Assembly: GCA_021739805.1 (NCBI GenBank)
Contig: JAIPBB010000083.1
Location: forward strand, 1-17,780
Source of the DNA: Saprospiraceae bacterium
GTDB taxonomy: Bacteria; Bacteroidota; Bacteroidia; Bacteroidales; JAIPBB01
Reading direction: 5' to 3'
DNA: 17,780 nucleotides
Shown here: piece by piece, positions 1 to 6,985 of the stretch
How the letters are laid out: each line of letters starts with the position of its first letter
How positions within the stretch are numbered: the stretch's first letter is position 1
The notes under the pieces: generated by a model
Told to the model about the DNA's origin: nothing
The model's input: the letters and a program-made list of their open reading frames with translations, nothing else
Database searches by the model: none
Made by a program: the position numbers and the translations under genes

Positions 1-1122
1 GATAAAATGGCAAGTTTTAATAATGACCAATTGCCTAATGAAAATCCTGTAAATCAAATCTCATCCACTTATTATGTCGTAAATATTAATAATGTTATTG
101 ACGCAAACATACTTGAACACTACCTTCGTACTGAATTTGAATACAGGAACATCCATGTTGACTATGAATACGCAATTTACGATTGTGAGAGTAATAAAAT
201 GGTATATGGAAATTATATCAGTTCTACAAAAAACTCTGAGAAATTTGAAAGAAATATAAAGTTTCCTGTTTACAATGAATTCACTTATTATTTCGGAATA
301 AATTTTCCAAGAAAAACCTCATATTTAATTAAAGGAATGAGAGTTTGGATAATGATTTCAGTTGTTCTAATGATTGCAATATTGTTTTTTGGGTACTCAA
401 TTTTTGTTATCCTGAAGCAAAGAAGACTTTCCGAAATACAAAAAGACTTTATTAATAATATGACTCATGAGTTTAAAACTCCAATTTCAACTATTGGCAT
501 TTCAACTGAAGTAATCTCCAAACCTGCTATACTGGAAGACCCCGACAGATTATTTAATTATGTTGATATAATTCAAAAACAAAATAAAAGACTTGAAAAC
601 CAGGTTGAAAAGGTTTTACAAATTGCATATGTTGAAAAAAGAAAATTCAATTTAAATCCTGAAGAAATTGACTTGAACGAACTATTAAATAATATAAAAA
701 GTAATTTGGAATTGAACCTAAATGAAATAAACGGTAAATTTATTATGGATCTAAAAGCCAATAATCCAATTATTAAAGCCGATAAACTTCATTTTACAAA
801 TGTAATTTACAATTTAATTGATAATGCTATTAAATACGGTCGTGAAAAACCTGAAGTGAAAATTGAAACTTTAAGCGAAAACAATAAACTAAAAATCTCA
901 ATAATTGATAATGGTTTAGGAATTGAAAAAAAGTATCAAAAAAAGATATTTAGTAAGTTTTATAGAGTGCCTACCGGCAATATACACAATGTTAAGGGAT
1001 TTGGACTTGGACTTAATTATGTCAAGAAAATCATAAAAGTTCATAATTGGAAAATTAATGTTATTAGCGAAATAAACAAAGGAAGTCGGTTTGAAATTAC
1101 AATACCAATTAATGGAAAATAA
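1..1122 (+). CDS. sensor histidine kinase, 5' truncated by window edge
   Basis: Inner-membrane sensor kinase that would autophosphorylate on His and pass the phosphate to the regulator encoded next to it. The frame is open to base 1 (two codons precede the first visible ATG at 7), so the N-terminus and probably a first membrane segment lie outside the window. Numbering from that ATG, residues 1-110 look like an extracytoplasmic sensor region of no recognised family, and about 113-136 is a hydrophobic membrane segment. The H-box (FINNMTHEFKTPIS, phosphoacceptor His154) follows. The ATPase core has an N-box around Asn273 (NLIDNAIKYG), G1 DNGLGI at 301-306, an F-box KIFSKFYR at 313-320 and G2 GFGLGL at 331-336, so catalysis should be intact. 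The 3' end overlaps the regulator by 11 bp, indicating translational coupling. The signal sensed cannot be told from the sequence. Confidence 0.93.
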   Translation, partial: DKMASFNNDQLPNENPVNQISSTYYVVNINNVIDANILEHYLRTEFEYRNIHVDYEYAIYDCESNKMVYGNYISSTKNSEKFERNIKFPVYNEFTYYFGINFPRKTSYLIKGMRVWIMISVVLMIAILFFGYSIFVILKQRRLSEIQKDFINNMTHEFKTPISTIGISTEVISKPAILEDPDRLFNYVDIIQKQNKRLENQVEKVLQIAYVEKRKFNLNPEEIDLNELLNNIKSNLELNLNEINGKFIMDLKANNPIIKADKLHFTNVIYNLIDNAIKYGREKPEVKIETLSENNKLKISIIDNGLGIEKKYQKKIFSKFYRVPTGNIHNVKGFGLGLNYVKKIIKVHNWKINVISEINKGSRFEITIPINGK

Positions 1123-1837
1123 TAAGAAAAAAATGACACCAATAAAAGCAAATATATTATACGTAGAAGATGATGTTTATCTAAGCTTTGTTACAATTGA
1201 TAATTTAAAATTAAAAGGCTATAATATAACTCATTGCAAAGATGGAAAGTCTGCTGTTAAAACATTTGGCAAAAATCAATTCGACATTTGCATACTCGAT
1301 ATTATGCTTCCGGAAATGGATGGATTCACAATTGCCGAAAAAATCAGGGAAGTAAATCAGCAGATTCCAATAATATTTTTAACAGCAAAATCGCTACTTG
1401 AAGACAAGATAAAAGGTCTTACTCTTGGTGCGGATGATTACATTACTAAACCATTCAGCATTGAAGAACTAATATTGAAAATAGAAGTCTTTTTAAAAAG
1501 AAACACTATTAACTCAAATTCTGGAACAGATAAAGAAGTTTATAATATTGGAAATTATATATTCAATCTTAAAAACCAAAGTCTAAGCTTAGATGGAAAG
1601 ACTGAAAATATGACTCTTAAAGAAGCTGAGTTAATACATTTATTCTATAAAAACAAAAACAAAGTTCTTAAAAGAGAAGAAATATTACTGGCAGTTTGGG
1701 GACACGATGAGTTCTTTTTCAGCCGTAGCCTTGATGTGTTGATTTCCAGGCTAAGAAAGAAATTGAAAGAGGATAAAAGAATCAATATTAAAAATATTCA
1801 CGGGATTGGGTTTAATATGATGATTTCTGAGTTATAA
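1112..1837 (+). CDS. OmpR/PhoB-family DNA-binding response regulator
   Basis: Cytoplasmic transcription factor, the presumed partner of the overlapping kinase. I chose the ATG at 1112 (241 aa), which overlaps the kinase stop by 11 bp. An in-frame ATG at 1133 is also possible (234 aa), while the TTG at 1091 would only add residues before the conserved fold. The receiver domain (about 13-130) has the acidic pocket VEDD (Asp20/Asp21), phosphoacceptor Asp63 in ILDIMLPEMDG, Thr91 in FLTAK and Lys113 in TKPFS. A winged-helix effector (about 145-240) ends with the recognition-helix region SLDVLISRLRKKLKED and the wing IHGIGFNM. All key residues are present. Targets are unknown. The MFS gene 130 bp downstream is on the same strand and could be co-transcribed, but a repeat array separates them. 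Confidence 0.95.
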   Translation: MENNKKKMTPIKANILYVEDDVYLSFVTIDNLKLKGYNITHCKDGKSAVKTFGKNQFDICILDIMLPEMDGFTIAEKIREVNQQIPIIFLTAKSLLEDKIKGLTLGADDYITKPFSIEELILKIEVFLKRNTINSNSGTDKEVYNIGNYIFNLKNQSLSLDGKTENMTLKEAELIHLFYKNKNKVLKREEILLAVWGHDEFFFSRSLDVLISRLRKKLKEDKRINIKNIHGIGFNMMISEL

Positions 1838-1901
1838 TTTGAACCATATAAGGCATAAAAGGACATATAAGATTAACAAGCAAGGTGCAGTATGCAAGTT
1901 T

Positions 1902-1960
1902 AACAATGGAACAATTGAACAATTGAACAATCGAACCACTTAACCATTTAACAATTTAAC
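1902..1960. repeat. degenerate 8-nt tandem array (AACAATTG-like)
   Basis: Seven octamer units in strict register: AACAATGG, AACAATTG, AACAATTG, AACAATCG, AACCACTT, AACCATTT, AACAATTT, then a final AAC. It fills most of the gap between the response regulator and the MFS gene and ends 7 bp before the MFS start codon. Every unit begins AAC, while positions 4-8 vary. It could act as an AT-rich leader, or it may simply be a slippage product. Confidence 0.85.
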
Positions 1961-1967
1961 AAACCAA

Positions 1968-3209
1968 ATGTCCCAAAACTTCAATAAAGACCTCCAATAC
2001 ATTAAGTTTTGTGCTTACGGTTTTTTAAAGAACCTAAAGTTCTTCGAACCTTTCTTAATTCTTTTCTTCCTTGAAAAAGGAACAACATTTTTTCAGATTG
2101 GAATTCTTTATACTGTTAGAGAAGTTACCCGAAATATTTTTGAAATCCCTGCCGGTTTTATTGCCGATATTTTTGGTCGCAGAAGAACTATGATTTTCTC
2201 TTTTAGTCTTTATATTGTCTCATTTCTATTGTTTTATATAGCTAAAGATTATTGGATTTTGATTTTAGCAATGATATTATTTTCTTTCGGTGATGCCTTT
2301 AGAACAGGAACTCACAAAGCCATGATTTTCGAATATCTGAAAATGAAAAGCTGGGAAAATCAAAAAGTGCATTATTATGGACACACAAGAGCATGGTCAC
2401 AAAATGGTTCAGCAATTTCATCACTTTTAGCTGCTTTAATTATTTTTTATTCAGGCGAATACAAATACATCTTTCTTTTTTCAATCATTCCATACATACT
2501 CGACCTTTTGCTAATGATTTCCTATCCCAAAGAGCTTGATGGTGAAATGCAAAAATTCGACAGAAAAAAGCTTAAAGAAATTTTCAAAAAAACCATTGAT
2601 GAATTTAAGGTAAGTTTTAAAGATGCTAAAGTTATTAAAGCAATTATTAATACTTCTGTTTTTAGTGGTTACTACAGAGCTGTTAAAGATTATTTACAAC
2701 CGATTGTAAAGACCTTTGCCCTTGCAATTCCTGTATTTCTGGCATTTAATGACAAACAGCGTTCAGCAATTGTGATTGGAATTGTCTATTTTATAATTTA
2801 TATACTTTCTGCATTAACAGCTCGTAATTCAGGAAGATTTGCCGATAAATTCCGCAATATCCAAAAACCACTAAACTTAACTTTGCTAATTGGATTTTCA
2901 ATTAGTTTAATAAGCGGAATTTTTTATCATTATGGTTTTTCTTTGCTGGCTATAGTGTTTTATCTTGGAATTTATATGATTGAAAATCTAAGAAAACCTG
3001 TTGGAATTGCATATATAACTGATGTTTTAAATAAGGACATTCTAGCAACCGCCCTTTCAGTCGAATCGCAAGTGAAATCACTTTTTGCTGCTGCAATTGC
3101 TCCATTAATTGGTCTTTTCGCTGACCTTTATGGTTTGGGCAATAGTTTAGTGTTGGTTTCGGTGATTATGTTAGTTGGTTTGCCATTTTATTTGCTTGGG
3201 AGGAAATAG
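1968..3209 (+). CDS. major facilitator superfamily (MFS) transporter
   Basis: Inner-membrane secondary transporter of 413 aa, a normal size for a 12-helix MFS protein. The sequence alternates hydrophobic helices and short loops. The family's motif A lies in the loop after helix 2 at residues 63-75 (GFIADIFGRRRTM). A longer charged loop at about 190-225 (KELDGEMQKFDRKKLKEIF...) matches the central cytoplasmic loop joining the two six-helix halves. The acidic and basic residues of helix 1 and 2 loops (FLEKG, REVTRN) fit a proton-coupled carrier. The substrate cannot be assigned. The ATG at 1968 is the first in frame and comes directly after an 8-nt repeat array, with no Shine-Dalgarno sequence. 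A heptamer array starts 3 bp after the stop codon. Confidence 0.9.
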   Translation: MSQNFNKDLQYIKFCAYGFLKNLKFFEPFLILFFLEKGTTFFQIGILYTVREVTRNIFEIPAGFIADIFGRRRTMIFSFSLYIVSFLLFYIAKDYWILILAMILFSFGDAFRTGTHKAMIFEYLKMKSWENQKVHYYGHTRAWSQNGSAISSLLAALIIFYSGEYKYIFLFSIIPYILDLLLMISYPKELDGEMQKFDRKKLKEIFKKTIDEFKVSFKDAKVIKAIINTSVFSGYYRAVKDYLQPIVKTFALAIPVFLAFNDKQRSAIVIGIVYFIIYILSALTARNSGRFADKFRNIQKPLNLTLLIGFSISLISGIFYHYGFSLLAIVFYLGIYMIENLRKPVGIAYITDVLNKDILATALSVESQVKSLFAAAIAPLIGLFADLYGLGNSLVLVSVIMLVGLPFYLLGRK

Positions 3210-3211
3210 GA

Positions 3212-3280
3212 TTGCGAGTTAGGAGTTGCGGGTTTCAATCACATTTGACATTTGACATTTGATATGTTTCTGGTTTCTCG
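3212..3280. repeat. heptamer-period tandem array
   Basis: Units in a 7-nt register: TTGCGAG, TTAGGAG, TTGCGGG, TTTCAAT (3212-3239); after one extra base, ACATTTG three times exactly (3241-3261); then TTTCTGG and TTTCTCG (3267-3280). The array begins 3 bp after the MFS stop codon. Confidence 0.8.
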
Positions 3281-3281
3281 T

Positions 3282-3346
3282 CATTTCGGCTCCGCTCAAT
3301 GACCAATTGCATCGAAACCTAGAGTACACTGAGCGGAGTCGAAGTG
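3282..3346. repeat. imperfect inverted repeat with 20-bp arms
   Basis: The left arm 3282-3301 (CATTTCGGCTCCGCTCAATG) is the inverse complement of the right arm 3327-3346 (CACTGAGCGGAGTCGAAGTG) at 17 of 20 positions, with a 25-nt spacer. The right-arm 20-mer recurs identically at 6748-6767. The GC-rich arms stand out from the AT-rich surroundings and could fold into a hairpin in RNA or single-stranded DNA. Confidence 0.8.
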
Positions 3347-3413
3347 CAGGTTTCAGGTTTCGAGCAATCCATACGGACGAAGCAAGCTTAGCAAACAAGA
3401 AACGAGAAACAAG
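3344..3413. repeat. heptamer-period arrays (two blocks)
   Basis: First block GTGCAGG, TTTCAGG, TTTCGAG (3344-3364), which starts inside the end of the palindromic 20-mer. Second block AAACAAG, AAACGAG, AAACAAG (3393-3413), just before the 54-bp direct repeat. The same units appear in a matching position before the second copy of that repeat. Confidence 0.75.
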
Positions 3414-3417
3414 CTGA

Positions 3418-3471
3418 AAACATCTTATAAATTCCTGTAGATTGTGTTGATTAATTTGTTAAATTGCGTTT
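3418..3471 (+). repeat. 54-bp direct repeat, copy 1 (upstream of RhuM gene)
   Basis: It aligns without gaps to 4761-4814 with 6 mismatches (48/54 identical). It begins AAACATC and ends TTGTTAAATTGCGTTT. Both copies follow AAACAAG/AACGAG heptads and both precede a start codon on the plus strand. The resemblance continues weakly past the 3' end (TATAATTT versus ATAATAATTT). Confidence 0.85.
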
Positions 3472-3485
3472 GTTATATAATTTTA
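3455..3485 (+). promoter_or_regulatory. candidate Bacteroidota-type promoter for the RhuM gene
   Basis: TTTG at 3455-3458, then 19 nt, then TAATTTTA at 3478-3485. The Bacteroidota consensus is TTTG-N19-21-TAnnTTTG, so only the last base of the -7 box differs. Transcription would start near 3492, leaving an unusually long leader of about 130 nt before the RhuM ATG. The -33 box lies in the 54-bp repeat. Confidence 0.45.
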
Positions 3486-3625
3486 GGCACAAAAGTAAAA
3501 AGAATGAGAATATTAAATTTATATGCGGAATCATCGAAGTATATCAACTACTGAAAGTGAACGAACACTTGAATGATTTATACAGTTGAGCCATTAAGTT
3601 TGAGAAAAATTATAATTATTAAAAT

Positions 3626-4666
3626 ATGGATTTGTCGAAATATAACCCAAGCACAAATTTCCTTCTATACAAAACCCCCAATGGTGATGTTAAAGTGGAT
3701 GTGCTTCTGCAAAACGAAACTATTTGGATGCCTCAGAAAAAGATAGCAGAATTGTTTGATGTAAATATTCCTGCCATATCAAAGCACCTAAAAAATATTT
3801 TTGAAAGTGGAGAGTTGCAAAAAAAAGCAACTGTTTCCATTTTGGAAATAGTTCAAAACGAAAACGGAAGAGATGTTAAAAGAAATACAGAGTTTTATAA
3901 TCTCGATGCTATTATTGCAGTTGGATATCGTGTAAATTCAAAACGAGCAACACAATTTAGGATTTGGGCAACTGATGTATTAAAAGAATTTATAATTAAA
4001 GGCTATACCATGGATGTGGAACGATTGAAAAATCCACAACCTATTTTTGGTGAAGACTATTTTAAAGAGCAGCTCGAAAAGATTAGAGATATTCGCAGTA
4101 GCGAACGAAGGCTATACCAGCAAATTACAGATATATATGCCGAATGCAGTATCGACTACGACTATGACTCAGAAATCACAAGAGAATTTTTTGCAACTGT
4201 ACAAAATAAACTGCATTGGGCTATTACCGGCAAAACATCTGCCGAAATTATCATATCAAGAGCCAATCATAATAAAAATAAAATGGGCTTAACTTCCTGG
4301 AAAAACTCACCTAATGGTAAAATTAGAAAATCGGATGTTTCTATTGCTAAAAATTATCTTACTGAACAAGAATTAAAACCCCTAAATCGCTTTGTAAGTA
4401 TGTATTTAGATTATGCCGAAGATCAAGCAGAACAGGGAAATGTAATGTACATGAAAGATTGGGCGGAAAAACTAAATGCTTTTTTGCAATTTAACCAAAA
4501 GGATATTCTGCAAAATGCTGGGGAAGTCACTGCAGCAATAGCAAAGTCGTTTGCCGAAAATGAATTTGAGAAATACAGAATTGAGCAAAATCAACTTTTT
4601 GAAAGTGATTTTGATAAAGAGATAAAAAAAATGTTAAATGATGGAAATAAAACGGAGACAGATTGA
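3626..4666 (+). CDS. RhuM family protein (orphan)
   Basis: A 346-aa soluble protein matching the virulence-associated RhuM family, named after a Salmonella pathogenicity-island gene and of unproven biochemical role. Residues 35-60 (MPQKKIAELFDVNIPAISKHLKNIF) read as a helix-turn-helix. They are followed by the family block at 88-117 (NTEFYNLDAIIAVGYRVNSK, then ATQFRIWA). A charged helical middle (146-200) precedes a C-terminal region with DYAEDQAEQGNVMYMKDWAEKLNAFL (262-287). Length is normal, with no frameshift. Relatives are often found near restriction-modification or mobile genes, but none is present here; the neighbours are an MFS gene and a secreted propeller gene. The gene sits between two 54-bp direct repeats, which suggests it arrived as a unit or that its promoter region was duplicated. 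DNA binding is inferred from the HTH only. Confidence 0.85.
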   Translation: MDLSKYNPSTNFLLYKTPNGDVKVDVLLQNETIWMPQKKIAELFDVNIPAISKHLKNIFESGELQKKATVSILEIVQNENGRDVKRNTEFYNLDAIIAVGYRVNSKRATQFRIWATDVLKEFIIKGYTMDVERLKNPQPIFGEDYFKEQLEKIRDIRSSERRLYQQITDIYAECSIDYDYDSEITREFFATVQNKLHWAITGKTSAEIIISRANHNKNKMGLTSWKNSPNGKIRKSDVSIAKNYLTEQELKPLNRFVSMYLDYAEDQAEQGNVMYMKDWAEKLNAFLQFNQKDILQNAGEVTAAIAKSFAENEFEKYRIEQNQLFESDFDKEIKKMLNDGNKTETD

Positions 4667-4723
4667 TACCTTTTGAAAATAATAGCTACCTATGGTTTCA
4701 AGTTACGGTTTTAAAATTACCAG

Positions 4724-4751
4724 CAACGAGAAACAAGAAACAAGCAACGAG
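4724..4751. repeat. heptamer-period array, four units
   Basis: CAACGAG, AAACAAG, AAACAAG, CAACGAG in exact 7-nt register, 58 bp after the RhuM stop codon and 9 bp before copy 2 of the 54-bp repeat. Weaker heptads (GTTTCAA, GTTACGG) occur at 4695-4708. Confidence 0.85.
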
Positions 4752-4760
4752 TCGACTTTT

Positions 4761-4814
4761 AAACATCCTATAAATTTCTGTAGATTATATTGATTTCTTT
4801 GTTAAATTGCGTTT
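4761..4814 (+). repeat. 54-bp direct repeat, copy 2 (downstream of RhuM gene)
   Basis: Second copy of the 3418-3471 sequence, 89% identical over 54 bp without gaps. It ends 48 bp before the ATG of the propeller gene, so it lies where that gene's promoter should be. Confidence 0.85.
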
Positions 4815-4826
4815 ATAATAATTTAC
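4798..4826 (+). promoter_or_regulatory. possible promoter of the SBBP propeller gene
   Basis: TTTG at 4798-4801 lies in the 54-bp repeat. A TAATTTAC element at 4819-4826 follows after 17 nt. This fits the Bacteroidota pattern only partly, because spacing is short and the end of the -7 box is wrong. The position, about 40 bp before the ATG at 4863, is right for a short leader. Confidence 0.3.
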
Positions 4827-4862
4827 ATCAATTAATCAAGGAACTAACCAAAAATATTAATT

Positions 4863-6551
4863 ATGAAACTAATTTATTCTTTTCTAATCGCAATTTTTGC
4901 AAGCACTTCAATTTATTCCCAAACCCTTGATTTCGAATGGGCCAAATCAATAGGTGGAGATTCTACTGATATTAGCAGATGCATTAAGGTGGATACTGCA
5001 GGAAATATTTATATCACGGGATATTTTAAAGGTACCGTTGATTTTGATCCGGGTACTTCTGTAAACAATCTGACTTCTGCCGGTGAGGAGGATATATTTA
5101 TTCAAAAGTTAGATTCCAACGGGAATTTTTTATGGGCAAAATCTGTTGGAGGAGTGAGTAGAGACGTTGCACGTTCTATAGCATTGGATGCATCAGGATT
5201 TATTTATATCACAGGTTATTTTGCAGGAACTGCTGATTTTGATCCGGGTACAGCTACTTATAATTTGTCTTCCAATGGTAATGATGACGTTTTTATATTG
5301 AAACTTACTACTCTTGGAGCTTTTGTCTGGGCAAAATCTGTGGGTGGTACATCACGTGAACGCAGTTATTCCATTGCATTGGACAACAACGGAAATATTT
5401 ATACAACTGGGAAATTTGCAGACTCAGCAGATTTTGATCCGGGAGCAACTGTATCAACTTTAGTTTCTGCTAATGGAGAAGATGTTTTTATTCTGAAGCT
5501 TAATGGTAGTGGAGCTTTTGTATGGGCAAAATCTTTTGCTGGTACACTTCATGATGTAGGCAATTTCATCACAACAGACATCTCCGGAAATATTTATGTT
5601 TCAGGAGAATTTGAAGGAACAACTGATTTTGACCCGGGAGCTAGCACCTTTAATTTGACATCAAATGGATACTGGGATATGTTTATTGTCAAATTAAATA
5701 GTACAGGAGATTTTGTTTGGGCTAAATCCTTTGGAGGTGTTAATCGTGATGGAATAAATATGACCACAATAGATAATTCAGGAAATGTATATAATTCAGG
5801 AAAATTTCAAAATACAGTAGATTTTGATCCCGGCACTGCAACTTATAATTTAACATCAAATGGTGATTATGATATTTTTATTCAGAAACTTGATGCAAGT
5901 GGGGATTTTGTATGGGCAAAATCCATTGGTGGAACACTATACGATCAGGGAGAATCAATCACAACAGATGCTTCGGGGAATTGCTATTTGACAGGATATT
6001 ATCAGCAGACTGTGGATTTTGATCCGGGGACACAGAGCTTCCCATTAACTTCCAATGGTGCTGAAGATATATTTATTCTAAAGTTAGATAATTTAGGTGA
6101 TTTTAGCTGGGCTAAGTCAATTGGTGGACCAATGAGTGATAACGCATATTCCATTTTCACAGACGCTTCCAATAATCTCTATTTAACAGGATATTATCAA
6201 TCTACTGTTGATTTTGATGTAAGCTCATCAACATTTAATTTAACTTCTAATGGAACTGATGATGTTTTCATTGCGAAATTTAAGCTGCCATATACTTCAA
6301 TACCGGAAGGCCTTTCGTTTAACAATTGTTCTGTCTTTCCAAATCCAAATCAAGGGCTTGTTAATATAAATTTAGGTTCATTAAGAGACGTAAGCATTTC
6401 TATTTATAATTCAGGAATGCAACTTATTTATGAAAAGGATAACATTAACACTTCATTGTATCAATTTAAATTAGATGTTCCAAAAGGAATTTATTTTATT
6501 GAGATAGGCTCAGCCAATGATAAGCATTACCAAAAACTTATAGTAAATTAA
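4863..6551 (+). CDS. secreted SBBP-type seven-repeat beta-propeller protein with T9SS sorting domain
   Basis: Exported protein of 562 aa. Residues 1-19 form a signal peptide (hydrophobic core FLIAIFAST, cleavage near IYS|QT). Residues 26-480 are seven tandem units of exactly 65 aa, each starting WAKS(I/V/F)(G/A)G, with DxxGNIYITGxF in the middle, then a DFDPG motif and (D/E)D(I/V)FIxKL. The tryptophans fall at 26, 91, 156, 221, 286, 351 and 416. This matches Bacteroidota beta-propeller (SBBP) repeats, and seven units would close one propeller. In the last unit DFDPG has become DFDVS. The C-terminal 73 residues (from SVFPNPNQG at 490 to YQKLIVN) are a T9SS type A sorting domain, so the protein should cross the outer membrane and be anchored or released. 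The ligand is unknown; no enzyme motif is visible. It appears to be transcribed alone. Confidence 0.9.
   Translation: MKLIYSFLIAIFASTSIYSQTLDFEWAKSIGGDSTDISRCIKVDTAGNIYITGYFKGTVDFDPGTSVNNLTSAGEEDIFIQKLDSNGNFLWAKSVGGVSRDVARSIALDASGFIYITGYFAGTADFDPGTATYNLSSNGNDDVFILKLTTLGAFVWAKSVGGTSRERSYSIALDNNGNIYTTGKFADSADFDPGATVSTLVSANGEDVFILKLNGSGAFVWAKSFAGTLHDVGNFITTDISGNIYVSGEFEGTTDFDPGASTFNLTSNGYWDMFIVKLNSTGDFVWAKSFGGVNRDGINMTTIDNSGNVYNSGKFQNTVDFDPGTATYNLTSNGDYDIFIQKLDASGDFVWAKSIGGTLYDQGESITTDASGNCYLTGYYQQTVDFDPGTQSFPLTSNGAEDIFILKLDNLGDFSWAKSIGGPMSDNAYSIFTDASNNLYLTGYYQSTVDFDVSSSTFNLTSNGTDDVFIAKFKLPYTSIPEGLSFNNCSVFPNPNQGLVNINLGSLRDVSISIYNSGMQLIYEKDNINTSLYQFKLDVPKGIYFIEIGSANDKHYQKLIVN
4938..6302 (+). repeat. 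in-gene tandem repeat, 7 x 195 bp
   Basis: DNA counterpart of the seven 65-residue propeller units. Codon-level conservation is strongest at TGGGC(A/T)AA(A/G)TC (WAKS) and GATTTTGATCC(G/C)GG (DFDPG). Units have diverged elsewhere but keep exactly the same length. Confidence 0.85.
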
Positions 6552-6639
6552 AATGATATAAAACTAAAAATTAATCTCAATCTGAAATAGATTACTTCGT
6601 CCAGACAGATTGCTTCGCTTTATTTCTACACTTCAACTC

Positions 6640-6767
6640 TACTTCGGCTCCGCTCAGTATTCCGCTCAGTGTGACAATGCTCAGCACAGGCAGCTCGCAA
6701 TGACGAAACGAAACCTGAAACCCAAAACCTTAAACCCAAAACACTTGCACTGAGCGGAGTCGAAGTG
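6640..6767. repeat. inverted 20-mer pair enclosing a heptamer array
   Basis: 6640-6659 (TACTTCGGCTCCGCTCAGTA) is the inverse complement of 6748-6767 (CACTGAGCGGAGTCGAAGTG) at 17 of 20 positions. The right arm is identical to 3327-3346. A third partial arm, TTCCGCTCAGTGTGA, lies at 6660-6674. The 88-nt interval contains the heptad array. Confidence 0.75.
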
Positions 6768-6785
6768 TGAAACCCGTAACCCAAA
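6706..6785. repeat. heptamer-period array interrupted by the 20-mer
   Basis: AAACGAA, ACCTGAA, ACCCAAA, ACCTTAA, ACCCAAA (6706-6740), and after the CACTGAG... 20-mer ACCCGTA, ACCCAAA (6772-6785). Each block keeps a 7-nt period. Confidence 0.8.
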
Positions 6786-6894
6786 ACTGTCCAAACAAAA
6801 TTAAAAACCTACCAGTCAAGCAATAATTCCTCCCAATATCCATTTTATCAAATTGTTCCTGATTCCATTTCACATATTTAAGCTTTATTGTTAA

Positions 6895-6902
6895 TAATTT
6901 TG
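6895..6902 (+). promoter_or_regulatory. candidate -7 box for thyA
   Basis: TAATTTTG matches the Bacteroidota -7 consensus TAnnTTTG at every defined position. No good TTTG lies 19-21 nt upstream; ATTTCAC at 6867-6873 is the nearest. Transcription would start near 6909, giving a leader of about 77 nt. Confidence 0.45.
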
Positions 6903-6985
6903 CAAAACTTAAACTTTGGAGACTGATAATTATTGAAAATTAAATCTATTTTTGAAAACAATATTAATTTTTAAAAGCATAAAAA

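Larger units (their letters stand above)
3210..3625. other. 416-bp gene-free spacer with heptamer arrays, palindrome and RhuM leader
   Basis: No protein gene is supported here. The left half is almost all repeat: 7-nt-period units at 3212-3239, three exact ACATTTG units at 3241-3261, more heptads at 3267-3280, 3344-3364 and 3393-3413, and a pair of inverted 20-mers. The right half holds one copy of a 54-bp direct repeat, a likely promoter, and a leader of about 130-140 nt before the RhuM start. That leader contains a 16-codon open frame (3504-3554), for which I see no translational support. Confidence 0.75.
6552..6985. other. 434-bp gene-free spacer, repeat mosaic plus thyA promoter region
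   Basis: No coding region is supported. From left to right: fragments resembling the GTCATTG...AATCT palindrome seen whole at 9864-9939 (AGATTACTTCGTC and CAGATTGCTTCGC near 6588-6616, and GCTCGCAATGACGA at 6693-6706); the 6640-6659 and 6748-6767 inverted pair; heptamer arrays at 6706-6740 and 6772-6785; then about 190 bp of ordinary AT-rich DNA leading into thyA. Confidence 0.75.

Noticed and set aside
1091..1111. TTG start for the response regulator
   Set aside because: The ATG codons at 1112 and 1133 lie closer to the receiver fold, and the extra residues have no counterpart in the family.
1..1837. Kinase-regulator pair as PorY/PorX, the T9SS regulators
   Set aside because: The regulator has an OmpR-type winged helix, whereas PorX carries a different, PglZ-type output domain.
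3212..3413. CRISPR-like array in the repeat-rich spacer
   Set aside because: Units are 7 nt long and directly abutting, without unique spacers, and no cas genes are present.
3504..3554. 16-codon open frame in the RhuM leader as a regulatory leader peptide
   Set aside because: Short frames are expected by chance in AT-rich DNA, and there is no ribosome-binding evidence or meaningful residue bias.
4047..4292. Second coding frame inside the RhuM gene
   Set aside because: It overlaps a conserved gene fully in another frame and has no family features.
3626..4666. RhuM gene as part of a toxin-antitoxin or restriction system
   Set aside because: There is no adjacent Fic, methyltransferase or nuclease gene; only the orphan gene and repeats are seen.
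3418..4814. Insertion sequence carrying the RhuM gene
   Set aside because: There is no transposase and no terminal inverted repeats, and the flanking repeats are 54 bp with 89% identity, too long and divergent for a fresh target-site duplication.
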